A DNA stretch of 64,000 bases. Source: CAWEYO01 sp963813315 (GTDB lineage: Bacteria; Pseudomonadota; Alphaproteobacteria; Rhizobiales; Rhizobiaceae). The translations under genes were made by a program, and so were the position numbers. The stretch covers positions 220,703 through 284,702 of the forward strand of contig CAWEYO010000014.1 of assembly GCA_963813315.1 (NCBI GenBank). The letters are read 5' to 3'. Position 1 is the first letter of the stretch; every line of letters starts with the position of its first letter. Positions 1 to 8,748 of the stretch are shown piece after piece. The notes below the pieces were generated by a model. That model was not told where the DNA came from. It made no database searches and was given only the letters and a program-made list of their open reading frames with translations.

Positions 1-140
1 TGCACGGGATCGATTGAGCGGGGGACGGGCCGACCGGAATAAGGGCCTGGGTGCTTAACGCGGGCTCTGCGGGCGTTTCTCTTGCGGACGCAGCTTCCAG
101 CACGCGATGACAGCGGCTTACTTTCGTCCACAGGTGTTCG

Positions 141-1607
141 TTGGAAGATCTGAAAAGGAAGACTATTCAAGGCGGACTGGCGAAAATTTGCGGTCAAATC
201 GCAAACTTGGCGCTCAGCCTTGGCTACATTGTGATCATGGCGCGGCTGCTTGATCGGCAGGACTTCGGCCTCTTCGCCATGGTGCTTGTCGTGATCGGCG
301 TCTACGGTCTCTTCAGCACGGCCGGACTGTCTGCCGTCACGGTGCAACGAGAGACGATCACCCATCAGCAGGTCTCGACCTTGTTCTGGGTCAATGTTCT
401 CGTCGGAACGATCCTCGCGCTCGCCTGCCTCGCGACCGCGCCTGCCCTCTCGGCGCTCTACCACGAGCAGCGGTTGTTCTGGATCGCCGTCGCCCTGTCG
501 GGCGGATTTTTGATGACGGGCGCGGGCGTGCAGCACATGGCGCTGCTGCAGCGTGAGTTGAGGTACGTCACCGTTGCGGTCATCGAGTTCGGCGCGCAGC
601 TGATCGCCTACATTGTCGGCATCGCCATGGCCCTCAAGGGCTTCAGCTACTGGTCGCTCGTGGCAGTGGCTGTTGCCACGCCCTGCTTGAGAACGATCTT
701 CTGCTGGACTGCCACCGGCTGGGTGCCCGGCCGGCCGCAAAGAAGTGTCGAGATTGCCTCGATGCTTCGCTTTGGAGGCACCGTCACGCTGAACGGGCTG
801 GTTGTTTACATCGCCTACAACTTTGACAAATTCCTGCTGGGCCGCTTCTGGGGCGCCGATGCCTTGGGCCTCTACGGCAGGGCCTATCAGCTCATCAACA
901 TTCCGACTCAGACGCTCAACGGAGCCACCGGCACGGTTGCATTCTCCGCCCTGTCCCGGCTCCAGAACGAGCCGGCGCGCCTCAAGAGCTATTTCCTGAA
1001 AAGCTATGTGCTGCTGGTTTCGCTGACCGTGCCGATAACGATCTTCAGCGCCCTTTTCGCAGAGGAGATCGTTCAGGTCGTGCTTGGTCCGAAATGGGCG
1101 GATGCCGCCACGATTTTCCGCTGCCTCACCCCGACCATTCTCGTGTTCGGCATCATCGATCCCACCTATCAGTACATGGTGGCCATCGGCAAGCAGGTCC
1201 GCAGCCTGCACATCGCGTTCGTCATCGCGCCGCTGGTGATAGTCTCCTACCTCATCGGCCTGCCCTACGGGCCGAAGGGCGTGGCTCTCGCATACTCGAT
1301 CGCCATGACCCTTTGGGTTGTCCCGCACGTGTTTTGGTGCGTTCACGGAACGACGATCTCGCCGCGCGAGCTGTTTTTTACGCTCTGGCGCCCCTTCGCC
1401 GCCGGAGTGCTGGCAGCAGCGCTCACGCTTGTCCTGCAAGCCTCCACGGGAGAGATCAATCTTGTCGTTTTGAGGTTGTTTGCGGAAGGTGCTGTAATGA
1501 GCATCGCCTATGCCGCAATCCTGGTGTTTGTTTTCGGACAGAAGCAACTTTATATCGACCTCTTGAGAACATTGTTTCCGGCGCGGGCAACTCGTTCGCC
1601 CGCATGA
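141..1607 (+). CDS. Wzx-type polysaccharide flippase (MOP superfamily)
   Basis: Integral membrane protein of 488 residues that probably flips lipid-linked exopolysaccharide repeat units across the inner membrane. It is hydrophobic throughout, with about a dozen predicted membrane segments, and has the flippase N-terminus (GGLAKICGQIANLALSLG, then ARLLDRQDFGLFAMV) typical of the WzxC/ExoT branch. The start is a TTG; no in-frame ATG gives a better N-terminus, so the exact start is uncertain. Its TGA overlaps an ATG at 1604 of the next frame. It opens the exopolysaccharide/exosortase region, consistent with export of the polymer begun by ExoY at 3.8-4.5 kb. Confidence 0.85.
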   Translation: MEDLKRKTIQGGLAKICGQIANLALSLGYIVIMARLLDRQDFGLFAMVLVVIGVYGLFSTAGLSAVTVQRETITHQQVSTLFWVNVLVGTILALACLATAPALSALYHEQRLFWIAVALSGGFLMTGAGVQHMALLQRELRYVTVAVIEFGAQLIAYIVGIAMALKGFSYWSLVAVAVATPCLRTIFCWTATGWVPGRPQRSVEIASMLRFGGTVTLNGLVVYIAYNFDKFLLGRFWGADALGLYGRAYQLINIPTQTLNGATGTVAFSALSRLQNEPARLKSYFLKSYVLLVSLTVPITIFSALFAEEIVQVVLGPKWADAATIFRCLTPTILVFGIIDPTYQYMVAIGKQVRSLHIAFVIAPLVIVSYLIGLPYGPKGVALAYSIAMTLWVVPHVFWCVHGTTISPRELFFTLWRPFAAGVLAAALTLVLQASTGEINLVVLRLFAEGAVMSIAYAAILVFVFGQKQLYIDLLRTLFPARATRSPA

Positions 1608-1630
1608 GAGCATTAGTGGGGGAAGCGGAA

Positions 1631-2686
1631 ATGACCAAACTGCGTGCAGGGGATTGGGTTGAGGTTCGCAGCAAGGAAGAGATATTGCGGACGCTAGACA
1701 AGAATGGAAGGCTCGAGGGAATGCCGTTCATGCCGCAGATGTTCGAGCATTGCGGAAAACGACTCCAAGTTTACAAACGTGCACATAAGACTTGCGACAC
1801 CATCAACCCGACGGCCGGACGGAGGGTCACTGAAGCCGTTCATCTTGACACTCGCTGTGATGGCAAGGCGTACGGAGGATGCCAGGCAAGTTGCCTCATT
1901 TTTTGGAAGGAAGCATGGCTGAAGCCCGTCGCGCCTCGCGAGCCGTCAATGACTTCCGAAGATCAGTCGGGCGTCAAGCACGACACACCTGACTGCACCG
2001 AGCTGGACGTCTGGAGGGCAACACATGTCGAAGGCCCAGAAAATCCGCGCGGCAAGCGCTACACGTGCCAGGCGACCGAGTTCCCCGACTTCGTTAAACC
2101 TCTGGCCTGGTGGGATGTGCGTCAATATGTCGAGGACTACACGTCTGGAAACGTCTCGCCGGCGCGCTTTGCTCGAGGACTTGCGTATCTCATTGTTTGG
2201 CATCTTGCGCTCGCGAAAAGGGGAAGGGTGGGCCGTCCTGCAAGAGCGTTCTACGATTGGTTTCAGCGTATGTGGGGAGGCTTACCCTTCCCTAATCGCC
2301 CTGGCACGCTGCCGCCTGGACAAATTTCACCGCGTGTGGACCTCAACCTGCAGCCGGGTGAGTTGGTGCGAATTAAGTCGTTTGACGAAATACGTGCGAC
2401 CTTCGACAAGTCGAGCATGAATCGCGGCTTGCTGTTCGGTCCAGAGCTAGTGCCATTCTGCGGTAAAACGTACCGCGTCCAAGCGAGCGTCGAACGATTC
2501 ATAGACGAGAAAACCGGATACTTTATCTCGCTCAAGACCCCCGCGGTCATTCTGGAGAACGTCTGGTGCGAAGCGCGTTATAGCAACTGCAGGATGTTCT
2601 GCCCACGAAACATTTACGCCTGGTGGCGAGAGATTTGGTTAGAGCGAGTTTCTGAGTCCGGCGATGAAAAGAAAGCCTGCATATGA
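1631..2686 (+). CDS. Tandem-duplicated cysteine-rich protein of unknown function
   Basis: Soluble 351-residue protein with no signal peptide or membrane segment. It has two homologous modules: residues about 3-100 (start LRAGDWVEVRSKEEILRTLD, later C-x7-C-x3-C and FWKEAWLKPV) and about 245-345 (start LQPGELVRIKSFDEIRATFD, later C-x6-C-x3-C and WWREIWLERV). Each module also has a Phe/His-Cys-Gly-Lys motif. The ATG at 1631 is chosen because of GGGGGAAG just upstream; an in-frame ATG at 1604 overlaps the flippase stop. Similar proteins occur beside rhizobial polysaccharide genes, but I know of no assigned function. The cysteine triads could bind metal or form disulphides; that is inference. Confidence 0.75.
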   Translation: MTKLRAGDWVEVRSKEEILRTLDKNGRLEGMPFMPQMFEHCGKRLQVYKRAHKTCDTINPTAGRRVTEAVHLDTRCDGKAYGGCQASCLIFWKEAWLKPVAPREPSMTSEDQSGVKHDTPDCTELDVWRATHVEGPENPRGKRYTCQATEFPDFVKPLAWWDVRQYVEDYTSGNVSPARFARGLAYLIVWHLALAKRGRVGRPARAFYDWFQRMWGGLPFPNRPGTLPPGQISPRVDLNLQPGELVRIKSFDEIRATFDKSSMNRGLLFGPELVPFCGKTYRVQASVERFIDEKTGYFISLKTPAVILENVWCEARYSNCRMFCPRNIYAWWREIWLERVSESGDEKKACI

Positions 2687-3292
2687 CCACTTGCGTCGAA
2701 ACGCCGACCTCGCAGTAAAGAACTCAGCAGACGTAGTGCCTGGGCTCAGGTGCTGCAAGTGAAAGTCAATCACGTAGGCTGAGTAGCCCAGAACGTCAGC
2801 GTTTAAACAGATGTCTGCGCCATAAAAATGGAAACCAGCCAGATCTCTTGAAAAGCCAATACGAACCGATCGTTTCACAACAATAAAATTCTCGTCCAAC
2901 GTCGCTACTCTGACCGGCAGGTCACCGACCAACGAGTTTGTCCCATGCGGATCAGTTATGCGAAGAGCCAGGCGCCCCGGACTCACTCCACCAGCATTAC
3001 CCGCGACGGCCCAGTTTGGATCAACTTGCTCCAAGCTCGCCAATTCCGCGTCAAGTTCTTCCCGCCCATCGTCGATCATTCGCACGTCTTGGTGGCAGAG
3101 GATGACATATCGGCCGCGGGCCTCACTCAGTAGTTGGTTGAACCCCGCATAGGCATCCTTTTGATTGAATTTTGTATTGTCGATTTGAAGGTACTCGCAG
3201 TGCCCGGAATCAAAACCATGGCGCTGGAAGGAGGCCCGCATCGCCTGGTATTGCGCCAAATCGCTGACTAGTGTGCCAATCGAATAGATCAT
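2639..3292 (-). CDS. Glycosyltransferase-like protein (GT-A fold candidate)
   Basis: A 217-residue protein beginning MIYSIGTLVSDLAQYQAM. The middle carries YVILCHQDVRM, resembling the acidic nucleotide-sugar/metal site of family 2 type glycosyltransferases, followed by GNAGG and a late FHFYGADICL segment where these enzymes place a catalytic acid. Length is short for a full GT2 enzyme. The reading frame runs further upstream, but the ATG at 3292 follows a plausible ribosome site (AGGCGG) and gives the natural N-terminus. Its 3' end overlaps the convergent preceding gene by 48 bp. Probable role: decoration or assembly of the local exopolysaccharide; acceptor unknown. Confidence 0.6.
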   Translation of the reverse strand: MIYSIGTLVSDLAQYQAMRASFQRHGFDSGHCEYLQIDNTKFNQKDAYAGFNQLLSEARGRYVILCHQDVRMIDDGREELDAELASLEQVDPNWAVAGNAGGVSPGRLALRITDPHGTNSLVGDLPVRVATLDENFIVVKRSVRIGFSRDLAGFHFYGADICLNADVLGYSAYVIDFHLQHLSPGTTSAEFFTARSAFRRKWSYAGFLFIAGLRNSL

Positions 3293-3296
3293 CCGC

Positions 3297-3524
3297 CTAA
3301 CTCTGCCACACGCACACGAGGGGCCTTCGGGACAGAAAGCTTGAGGGATTATCCGACCCCCTGCATGGCTTGTGAGGAGCGAAGGCTTCCTCCAGCATTC
3401 CTTTCGCGAGGGCGACCAGGCTTGGGCCAACTTGGGTAGGCGAGAACTTAAAAATGTCGCCGGAATAGAGCCTGCGGCGGCGCTCGTCGTCGTCGAGACC
3501 TGCGTCAATGACAAGCGCGGGCAT
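3297..3524 (-). pseudogene. N-terminal fragment of a 2OG-Fe(II)/phytanoyl-CoA-type dioxygenase
   Basis: The first ~50 residues (MPALVIDAGLDDDERRRRLY, then SGDIFKFSP and LAKGMLEEAFAPH) look like the start of a rhizobial dioxygenase family found near polysaccharide genes. After EEAFAPHKP the homology stops and about 25 unrelated residues lead to a stop. The catalytic His-x-Asp region and the remaining ~200 residues are absent. A GGAGA ribosome site precedes ATGs at 3527/3524, so the 5' end is intact. It sits 4 bp upstream of the glycosyltransferase-like gene and may leave that gene with a foreign promoter. Family assignment is by recognition of the N-terminus only. Confidence 0.45.
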
Positions 3525-3838
3525 CATTCTCTCCAAAGGCAGCGCCGAGCGTGCGGCTGGCGCATCAGAATATCTGCCAGAACGTAGTTGAGGTCGCTGC
3601 TTCAGAGGTACCCCTCATTTCGTAGTGGTACAGCCGCGGCCAAATACCCCGTTTGGTGCCTGCTCTCACCATTGGACTAGGGTGTGTTGGGATTGAGGTC
3701 GGTCCGAGTTGAAAAATGACGGTTTCGAGAACCGGCAAAGAGCGAGGTCGGCCAACCGGCTGCCCATGGCATCATTCTATGTTTATCGAGTTGCCACTTA
3801 TTGGGTACGGTCTCCGTCGAGACCCCATTCGATTTCCT
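3525..3838. other. Intergenic gap between dioxygenase fragment and exoY
   Basis: About 310 bases without a convincing gene on either strand. It separates a truncated gene from the 3' end of exoY and has no obvious terminator with a T-run. It may be a scar of the event that removed the 3' part of the dioxygenase gene. Confidence 0.4.
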
Positions 3839-4519
3839 TCAGAGTCCCGTGCCGCCTACGACTGACAATACGGTCTTCGAAAGGATGACGAGATCGGTAG
3901 CGAAGGACATTTGCTGCGCATAATCGGTATCGTATTTGGCGCGCTCGGCGAAGGAACATCCGTTTCTGGCGCTCACTTGCCAGGCGCCGGTGAGTCCAGG
4001 TCGCAAGTCGAAATAGGCCGTTCCCGGATAGAGCTGCCACTGTTCGGGAAACATCGGGCGAGGGCCGACGAGGCTCATGTGTCCCATAAGGACGTTCCAG
4101 AGTTGCGGTAGCTCGTCCAAGGAGAACTTGCGCAGGTACTTCCCGATTCTGGTGATCCGCGGGTCGTTTGCCAATTTTTGCGCTCGGTCCCATTCGAGCC
4201 GCGCATCAAGATTGTTACGCAGATGTTGCTCCAGCTTGGCCTCGGCGTTCGGAACCATTGTGCGCAGTTTCCACATGTCGAAAACCATGCCGCCTTTTCC
4301 AAGACGCTTCTGGCAATAGAAAACTGGACCGCCGTCACGGCGAATAAGGATCGCAAGAAGCAAAATAACAAGCAATACGATAGGGCCAAGCAGGATTACA
4401 GCGAGAATATCCAAGCCTCTCTTGGCCACTTGGTAAGCGGTCGATCGGCTAGTTTGATGCGCGTATGGCAGGTTAAGCTGCCTGCCATTTACGGGAGATT
4501 GAAGCAGTACTCTTGACAT
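3839..4519 (-). CDS. exoY: ExoY-type undecaprenyl-phosphate sugar-1-phosphate transferase
   Basis: Starts exopolysaccharide synthesis by moving a hexose-1-phosphate (galactose in the classical ExoY) from the UDP-sugar to undecaprenyl phosphate at the inner membrane. The 226-residue sequence has one N-terminal membrane segment (LAVILLGPIVLLVILLLAIL) after KRGLD and the family core: PVFYCQKRLGKGG, MWKLRTM, FSLDELPQLWNVL, MSLVGPRPM and RPGLTGAWQVSARN. Length fits the short single-helix ExoY class. ATG 4519 is preferred; a GTG three codons upstream is possible. It faces the Wzz gene across a long AT-rich region, so the two are probably divergently controlled. Confidence 0.93.
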   Translation of the reverse strand: MSRVLLQSPVNGRQLNLPYAHQTSRSTAYQVAKRGLDILAVILLGPIVLLVILLLAILIRRDGGPVFYCQKRLGKGGMVFDMWKLRTMVPNAEAKLEQHLRNNLDARLEWDRAQKLANDPRITRIGKYLRKFSLDELPQLWNVLMGHMSLVGPRPMFPEQWQLYPGTAYFDLRPGLTGAWQVSARNGCSFAERAKYDTDYAQQMSFATDLVILSKTVLSVVGGTGL

Positions 4520-5115
4520 TTGGACCACTCATCAGGTAATTGCCGACAACGCTAAGTAATAGTTTGTCCGTCCCTATATCTTTCTGAAGTAGAGCGATTA
4601 AATTGGTTTTAGTTTTTTATTGATTGAAAAAGAAGTTTGCCAATCTGAAATGATAGCGGCAATAGATACACTGTATATATATTGATCTAGACCGAGAGAT
4701 CGATATCCATAGGCGTAAATCGCCACCTATAGGAGTAGGTCGCGGTCGAACTCTGGTACTTCCATGGAGCGGTGCAGATCGCTGATATGGGCAGATCAAA
4801 GCGAACAGACGGGATGTCTGGCGGAACGCCGTTTGCGGCGCGTGAGGAGATCATCAGTCGGTCAGCGCACCGCGATCGAGGAAGCCACTGTTTCGCTCGT
4901 TGCGAAGGGCTGGAGCGGATCTTCGCCGGCGACGTCACGGGAGCGCGGCAATAACAAGCTTTGGCCGACTGTCCCTTTGGGGGAGGCGGCAACCGGAGGG
5001 GCTAGTCCAAGGGATGTAATCTGCCCGGATTTATCCGATTGAAGGACTATTATCCTCTGCAGGCTCGTTGATAATGCATTTTCGGCAGGTTCGGTTCGCA
5101 GGGCGGCGGGTTGCG
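4520..5115. promoter_or_regulatory. Long AT-rich divergent promoter region exoY / wzz
   Basis: Nearly 600 bases without a gene, clearly more AT-rich than its surroundings (runs such as tttttattgattgaaaa and tgtatatatattg at 4610-4683). A nested dyad lies at 4709-4730: ATAGG/CCTAT arms enclosing GGCG-TAAAT-CGCC (4712-4724). These features suit a divergent promoter region with an operator, but no specific regulator can be named. Confidence 0.45.
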
Positions 5116-6663
5116 ATGGGCGATGTTGACTTTCGATTCTATCTATCTATCTTCTTGAAAAGACTTCCTCTTTTCCTGCTGGTCGCAGTATCAACGCTGA
5201 CGATTGGTATCACTGCAGCGCTTTTTATGCCGCCCCTATATCGGGCCAGCGCAAGGATCCTGGTTGAGGCGCCGCAAATCCCTACGGAGCTTGCGCGGTC
5301 CACCGTTTCGACCAGCGCTGTCGAGCAGATGGCTGTCACCCGCCAACAAATCACGACCCGGGCGTATCTCTTGGATCTTGCGAACCGTCTCCATGTTTAC
5401 GAAAGGAGAAAGGGGCTCTCCAACGCCTACATCGTCGACAACATGCAGTCGCGGATCCGACTTGAGCAGGTAAATATACAAGATCTGGGAGCCGGTCAGG
5501 GCGCGACGATATTCAGCGTCTCGTTCGATGCGAAAGATCCAATTCTGGCCGCTAATGTTGTAAACGAAATAGTGGCGTTTATTCTTGGAAAGAATAAGAG
5601 TCTGCGCTCCGATCTTGCTGAAGACACTCAGAATTTTTTTCAACAGGAAGTGAAGAGACTTGGATCCGAGCTTAATAGAATCGAATCTGCTATATTGAAA
5701 TTCAAAAACGAAAATAGCGTTGCTTTGCCTGATAGTCTTGAATTCCGTCGAAGTGAGCAGAGCAGGCAGCAAGAGAGGTTACTTTTGCTGGAGCGTGAAG
5801 AGTCGGGGCTGCGCAGCCGCCGCAACCATGTCGTGGAGACCTTCGAGTCCACTGGCCGAGTTATAAGCGCAGGCCCGCTGATGCCCGAACAGCAATTGCT
5901 GCAGGACCTCACCCGCAGCCTCTCTGAGCAACTAGCCATCTTTTCCGAGGACAGTCCGACAATAGTCACCCTTCGGGCGCGTATCGCAAGCTTGCAAAAG
6001 GAGCAGCAGAAGGCGAATGCAGGCGGAAAGACCACGCCGGGGTCGTCCGAGCTGGCGATGCAGCTTTCAGAGATCGATGAGCGCCTGGTGTTCATTTCCA
6101 AGGAAAGGGCTCAGATCACGGCGAGCCTCGCCAGCCTGGAAAAATCGATCATGGCAACTCCCAACAATGAGTCGGTGCTTCTTTCCCTGCAGCGAGATCA
6201 CGCGAATTTTCAAGGCCAGTATAATGCGGCTGTCGCAAACCTGGCTCAGGCCTCGACCGGCGAACAGATTGAGTCGCGGTCCAAGGGAATTAAGTTTTCG
6301 ATGGTGGAGTCCGCGACGCCGCCGCAAAATCCAGTCAGTCCGAAGCGTCGTGTCATAGCGGCCGCCGGCCTCTTTGGCGGCGTGGCGGGCGGGGTAGGCC
6401 TGATTGTACTGCTTGAACTTCTAAACAAAGGAATGCGCCGGCCTCAGGAACTTGTGCTGTCGCTCGGGATTCAGCCTCTTGTGACTGTCCCTTATATCTG
6501 GCTCGACGGCGAAAAACGGGGTGAAGTTAGGAAAACAGCTTACTTGTCAGCGGCTGCTACCGCTTTGGTGCCAGTTCTTCTCATCGCAATTCACTTTTCT
6601 TACATGCCGATCGGCTCCATCTTCGAAAGGGTCGTGGGGTTGGTTAAGGGCAGCGGGATGTAA
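5116..6663 (+). CDS. Wzz/GumC-type polysaccharide copolymerase
   Basis: Inner-membrane protein (515 residues from this start) that controls polymer length and links polymerisation to the kinase encoded next. Layout: short cytoplasmic N-terminus, TM1 (FLLVAVSTLTIGITAALFM), periplasmic Wzz domain with RASARILVEAP, a long helical/coiled-coil stretch (about residues 180-370), the proline-rich PPQNPVSPKRR motif and TM2 (IAAAGLFGGVAGGVGLIVLL), then a further hydrophobic segment near the C-terminus. ATG 5116 is chosen because it gives the usual MGDVDFRFYL start; ATG 5074 and a TTG at 5068 are alternatives. The kinase domain is not fused here but encoded separately 30 bp downstream. Confidence 0.87.
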   Translation: MGDVDFRFYLSIFLKRLPLFLLVAVSTLTIGITAALFMPPLYRASARILVEAPQIPTELARSTVSTSAVEQMAVTRQQITTRAYLLDLANRLHVYERRKGLSNAYIVDNMQSRIRLEQVNIQDLGAGQGATIFSVSFDAKDPILAANVVNEIVAFILGKNKSLRSDLAEDTQNFFQQEVKRLGSELNRIESAILKFKNENSVALPDSLEFRRSEQSRQQERLLLLEREESGLRSRRNHVVETFESTGRVISAGPLMPEQQLLQDLTRSLSEQLAIFSEDSPTIVTLRARIASLQKEQQKANAGGKTTPGSSELAMQLSEIDERLVFISKERAQITASLASLEKSIMATPNNESVLLSLQRDHANFQGQYNAAVANLAQASTGEQIESRSKGIKFSMVESATPPQNPVSPKRRVIAAAGLFGGVAGGVGLIVLLELLNKGMRRPQELVLSLGIQPLVTVPYIWLDGEKRGEVRKTAYLSAAATALVPVLLIAIHFSYMPIGSIFERVVGLVKGSGM

Positions 6664-6693
6664 CCGACGCCATCGCATCGAATGAGGCACGGT

Positions 6694-7494
6694 ATGGAGC
6701 GAATTCAGACGGCTTTGCAAAAGGTCAAAGAGCAGCGCGGTTCCATTTGGATTGCCGATCAGGCACCCGTGGCTGCTGCCCGGCCTTCGATTGACGAAGC
6801 CTGGTCGCGGCTGACCACGTTCGACTTGGATGCCGTTCATCTCGCAAAGCACCGCATCGTAACGACGACGCGTGCGAACAGGGCTCACTTTGCGTTCGAC
6901 ATGTTGCGCACGCGCGTACTGCAGTGTCTTCGGCAGAATAAGTGGACTTCCGTCGCAATCACCTCGCCAACGGCGGGTTGCGGCAAAACAGTCGTTAGCC
7001 TAAATTTGGCGTTCAGCCTATCCAATCAAAAAGACTGCCGCACCGTGCTGGTCGACCTCGATCTTCGGCGGCCGCAGGTAGCGAAGAGCGTAGGTCTCAG
7101 AAATCCACCTTCGGTGGAGGGGTTCCTCAGGGGTCAGTGCGACGTTTCAGATGTTTTCTGGAAGACCAGGGACAATCTCGCCGTTGCCGCGAATAGCCGT
7201 CCCGTCTCGTATTCCGCCGAGCTCCTGCAAAGCCCGGACACGGCGCAGTCCATAAGAAATCTCAAGCAGGTGCTGCATCCGGATGTCATTGTCTATGATC
7301 TTCCACCCATGCTTACTAGCGACGATGTAACATCGTTCTTACCGAATGTTGATTGCGTCGTCATTGTTGCCGCGGCAGGAATGACAACCGCCAAGGAAGT
7401 TGACCTGTGCGAGAGCTATCTCTCGGAAAAAAGCAATGTACTAGGCGTCGTGATGAACAAATGTGAAATCTTTCCAGAGGAATACGGCTATTAA
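6694..7494 (+). CDS. BY-kinase-like ATPase (CpsD/CapB/ExoP C-domain type)
   Basis: Cytoplasmic partner of the copolymerase. The 266-residue sequence has the P-loop signature of bacterial tyrosine kinases: Walker A SPTAGCGKT, Walker A' VLVDLDLRRP and Walker B VIVYDLPP. The N-terminal EAWSRLTTFDL and LRTRVLQCL segments match the region that docks on Wzz. The usual C-terminal tyrosine cluster is missing; only two tyrosines end the protein (EEYGY), so autophosphorylation may be reduced or the protein may act mainly as an ATPase. ATG 6694 or 6682 could start it. Exosortase-linked EPS loci typically encode such a kinase. Confidence 0.85.
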   Translation: MERIQTALQKVKEQRGSIWIADQAPVAAARPSIDEAWSRLTTFDLDAVHLAKHRIVTTTRANRAHFAFDMLRTRVLQCLRQNKWTSVAITSPTAGCGKTVVSLNLAFSLSNQKDCRTVLVDLDLRRPQVAKSVGLRNPPSVEGFLRGQCDVSDVFWKTRDNLAVAANSRPVSYSAELLQSPDTAQSIRNLKQVLHPDVIVYDLPPMLTSDDVTSFLPNVDCVVIVAAAGMTTAKEVDLCESYLSEKSNVLGVVMNKCEIFPEEYGY

Positions 7495-7607
7495 GTCAGG
7501 GTTTAGAGCGGAACATGGCCTCATATCCCGGTGCTCGCACCTGCGTGGCAATCGTGAGAGCCTTGGGTGGAAGCGCAACGTCCTCTATGGCGACCAAATA
7601 GCGCGAC

Positions 7608-8453
7608 ATGTCTAACATTCAACTTTACTCGGAATATTTCGGCCTGAACGCGCGTCCGTTCAGTCTGCTGCCCGATCCGGACTATCTGTATTGGTCGGTC
7701 GGCCATAGTCGCGCTTATGCGATGCTGGAATATGGGTTGTCGACGTTTGCTCCTATAACTGTCATCACCGGAGAGGTCGGCGCGGGCAAGACAACGCTCA
7801 TCCGGCACCTGCTGCGCTCAGCGCCGAAGGAACTCACGATTGGGCTGATCTCCAATGCGCATGGACAGCGCGGCAAGTTGCTGCACTGGATATTGTCGGC
7901 GCTGGGTCAGGAGTATGGCGGCGGGATGCCGTACGTTAAGCAGTTCGCCACACTGGAGGGGTTCCTTCGGCAACAGGGGGCATGTGGACGGCATACGGTC
8001 CTCATATTCGACGAAGCGCAGAATCTTTCCGAAAAGATGCTCGAGGAGCTCAGATGCTTCTCCAACATAAATGGCGAGGCGGGCGAGTTGCTCCAGATTG
8101 TACTCGTCGGCCAGCCTGAACTCGGCCGAATTATCGCCCGTCCCGGGATGGTACAGTTTGCGCAGCGCGTGTCCGCGCGTTTCCACCTACCAGCAATGCC
8201 TGAGGAGTTGGTCCATGAGTATATTTCTCACAGGCTGAAAGTTGCGGGAGCTTCCCGGGAGATTTTCACGCCGGAAGCATCGGATGTTGTTTATGGCGCG
8301 AGCCGGGGCTTGCCTCGCGTAATAAACCAGATCTGTGACTATGCTCTTGTCTTTGCATATGTCGAGGAAGCGAGCGTGGTTGACGCTGACCTGGTCCGTC
8401 TGGTCGTTTCCGAACGTCAAATGTCGCTGGCGAGCGCATCGCCGGCGGGATAG
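7608..8453 (+). CDS. Exosortase-system-associated AAA ATPase (ExeA/GspA-like)
   Basis: A 281-residue cytoplasmic ATPase. The N-terminus SEYFGLNARPFSLLPDPDYLYWS is the hallmark of the XrtA-associated/ExeA-type ATPase family; Walker A is GEVGAGKTT (residues ~55-63), Walker B is VLIFDEAQNL, and sensor-type motifs QIVLVGQPEL and RGLPRVINQICD follow. It lacks the periplasmic peptidoglycan-binding tail of ExeA and matches the shorter exosortase-linked form. Members are encoded with EPS and exosortase genes, as here (exosortase 1.1 kb downstream). The exact role is unknown; energising assembly or secretion of the exosortase-dependent polymer is the usual inference. Confidence 0.85.
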   Translation: MSNIQLYSEYFGLNARPFSLLPDPDYLYWSVGHSRAYAMLEYGLSTFAPITVITGEVGAGKTTLIRHLLRSAPKELTIGLISNAHGQRGKLLHWILSALGQEYGGGMPYVKQFATLEGFLRQQGACGRHTVLIFDEAQNLSEKMLEELRCFSNINGEAGELLQIVLVGQPELGRIIARPGMVQFAQRVSARFHLPAMPEELVHEYISHRLKVAGASREIFTPEASDVVYGASRGLPRVINQICDYALVFAYVEEASVVDADLVRLVVSERQMSLASASPAG

Positions 8454-8484
8454 CGAAGCCGCAAACTCGGGCCTGCCGGCAGTA

Positions 8485-8534
8485 GAGCATCGGACCCGAA
8501 AGTGGGCACCGGTTTCGGCAAAAATCCGATGCTC
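8485..8534. repeat. RIME-like palindromic intergenic repeat
   Basis: Perfect 10-bp arms GAGCATCGGA (8485-8494) and TCCGATGCTC (8525-8534) enclose a second stem, CCGAAA (8496-8501) with TTTCGG (8513-8518). The wording (GCATCGGACCCGAAAGTGGG) is that of the short mosaic repeat common between rhizobial genes. It lies just 3' of the ATPase gene and may also act as an mRNA 3' hairpin. Confidence 0.75.
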
Positions 8535-8748
8535 AAACAAAGAGATAGAGCGGCAGCGCTGCAATTCCGTAAAAGTGTCCGCCGCTCTAATGACCAGAAT
8601 CGCCTTGCAGATTGCGGCATTGACCTCGTGGCAGTGCGAGGTTCCCTGCGGCGGGGCCAACAGAAGGAGTAGCCATGAGGCCAAAATATCGCGTCGACCG
8701 GAACGGCAACCACAAAATATGATCGGCCAAGAAACGAGGGAAACTACC

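Noticed and set aside
1094..1630. In-frame upstream extension of the cysteine-module protein
   Set aside because: It overlaps the flippase in another frame and has no coding character; the ribosome site at 1631 gives a better start.
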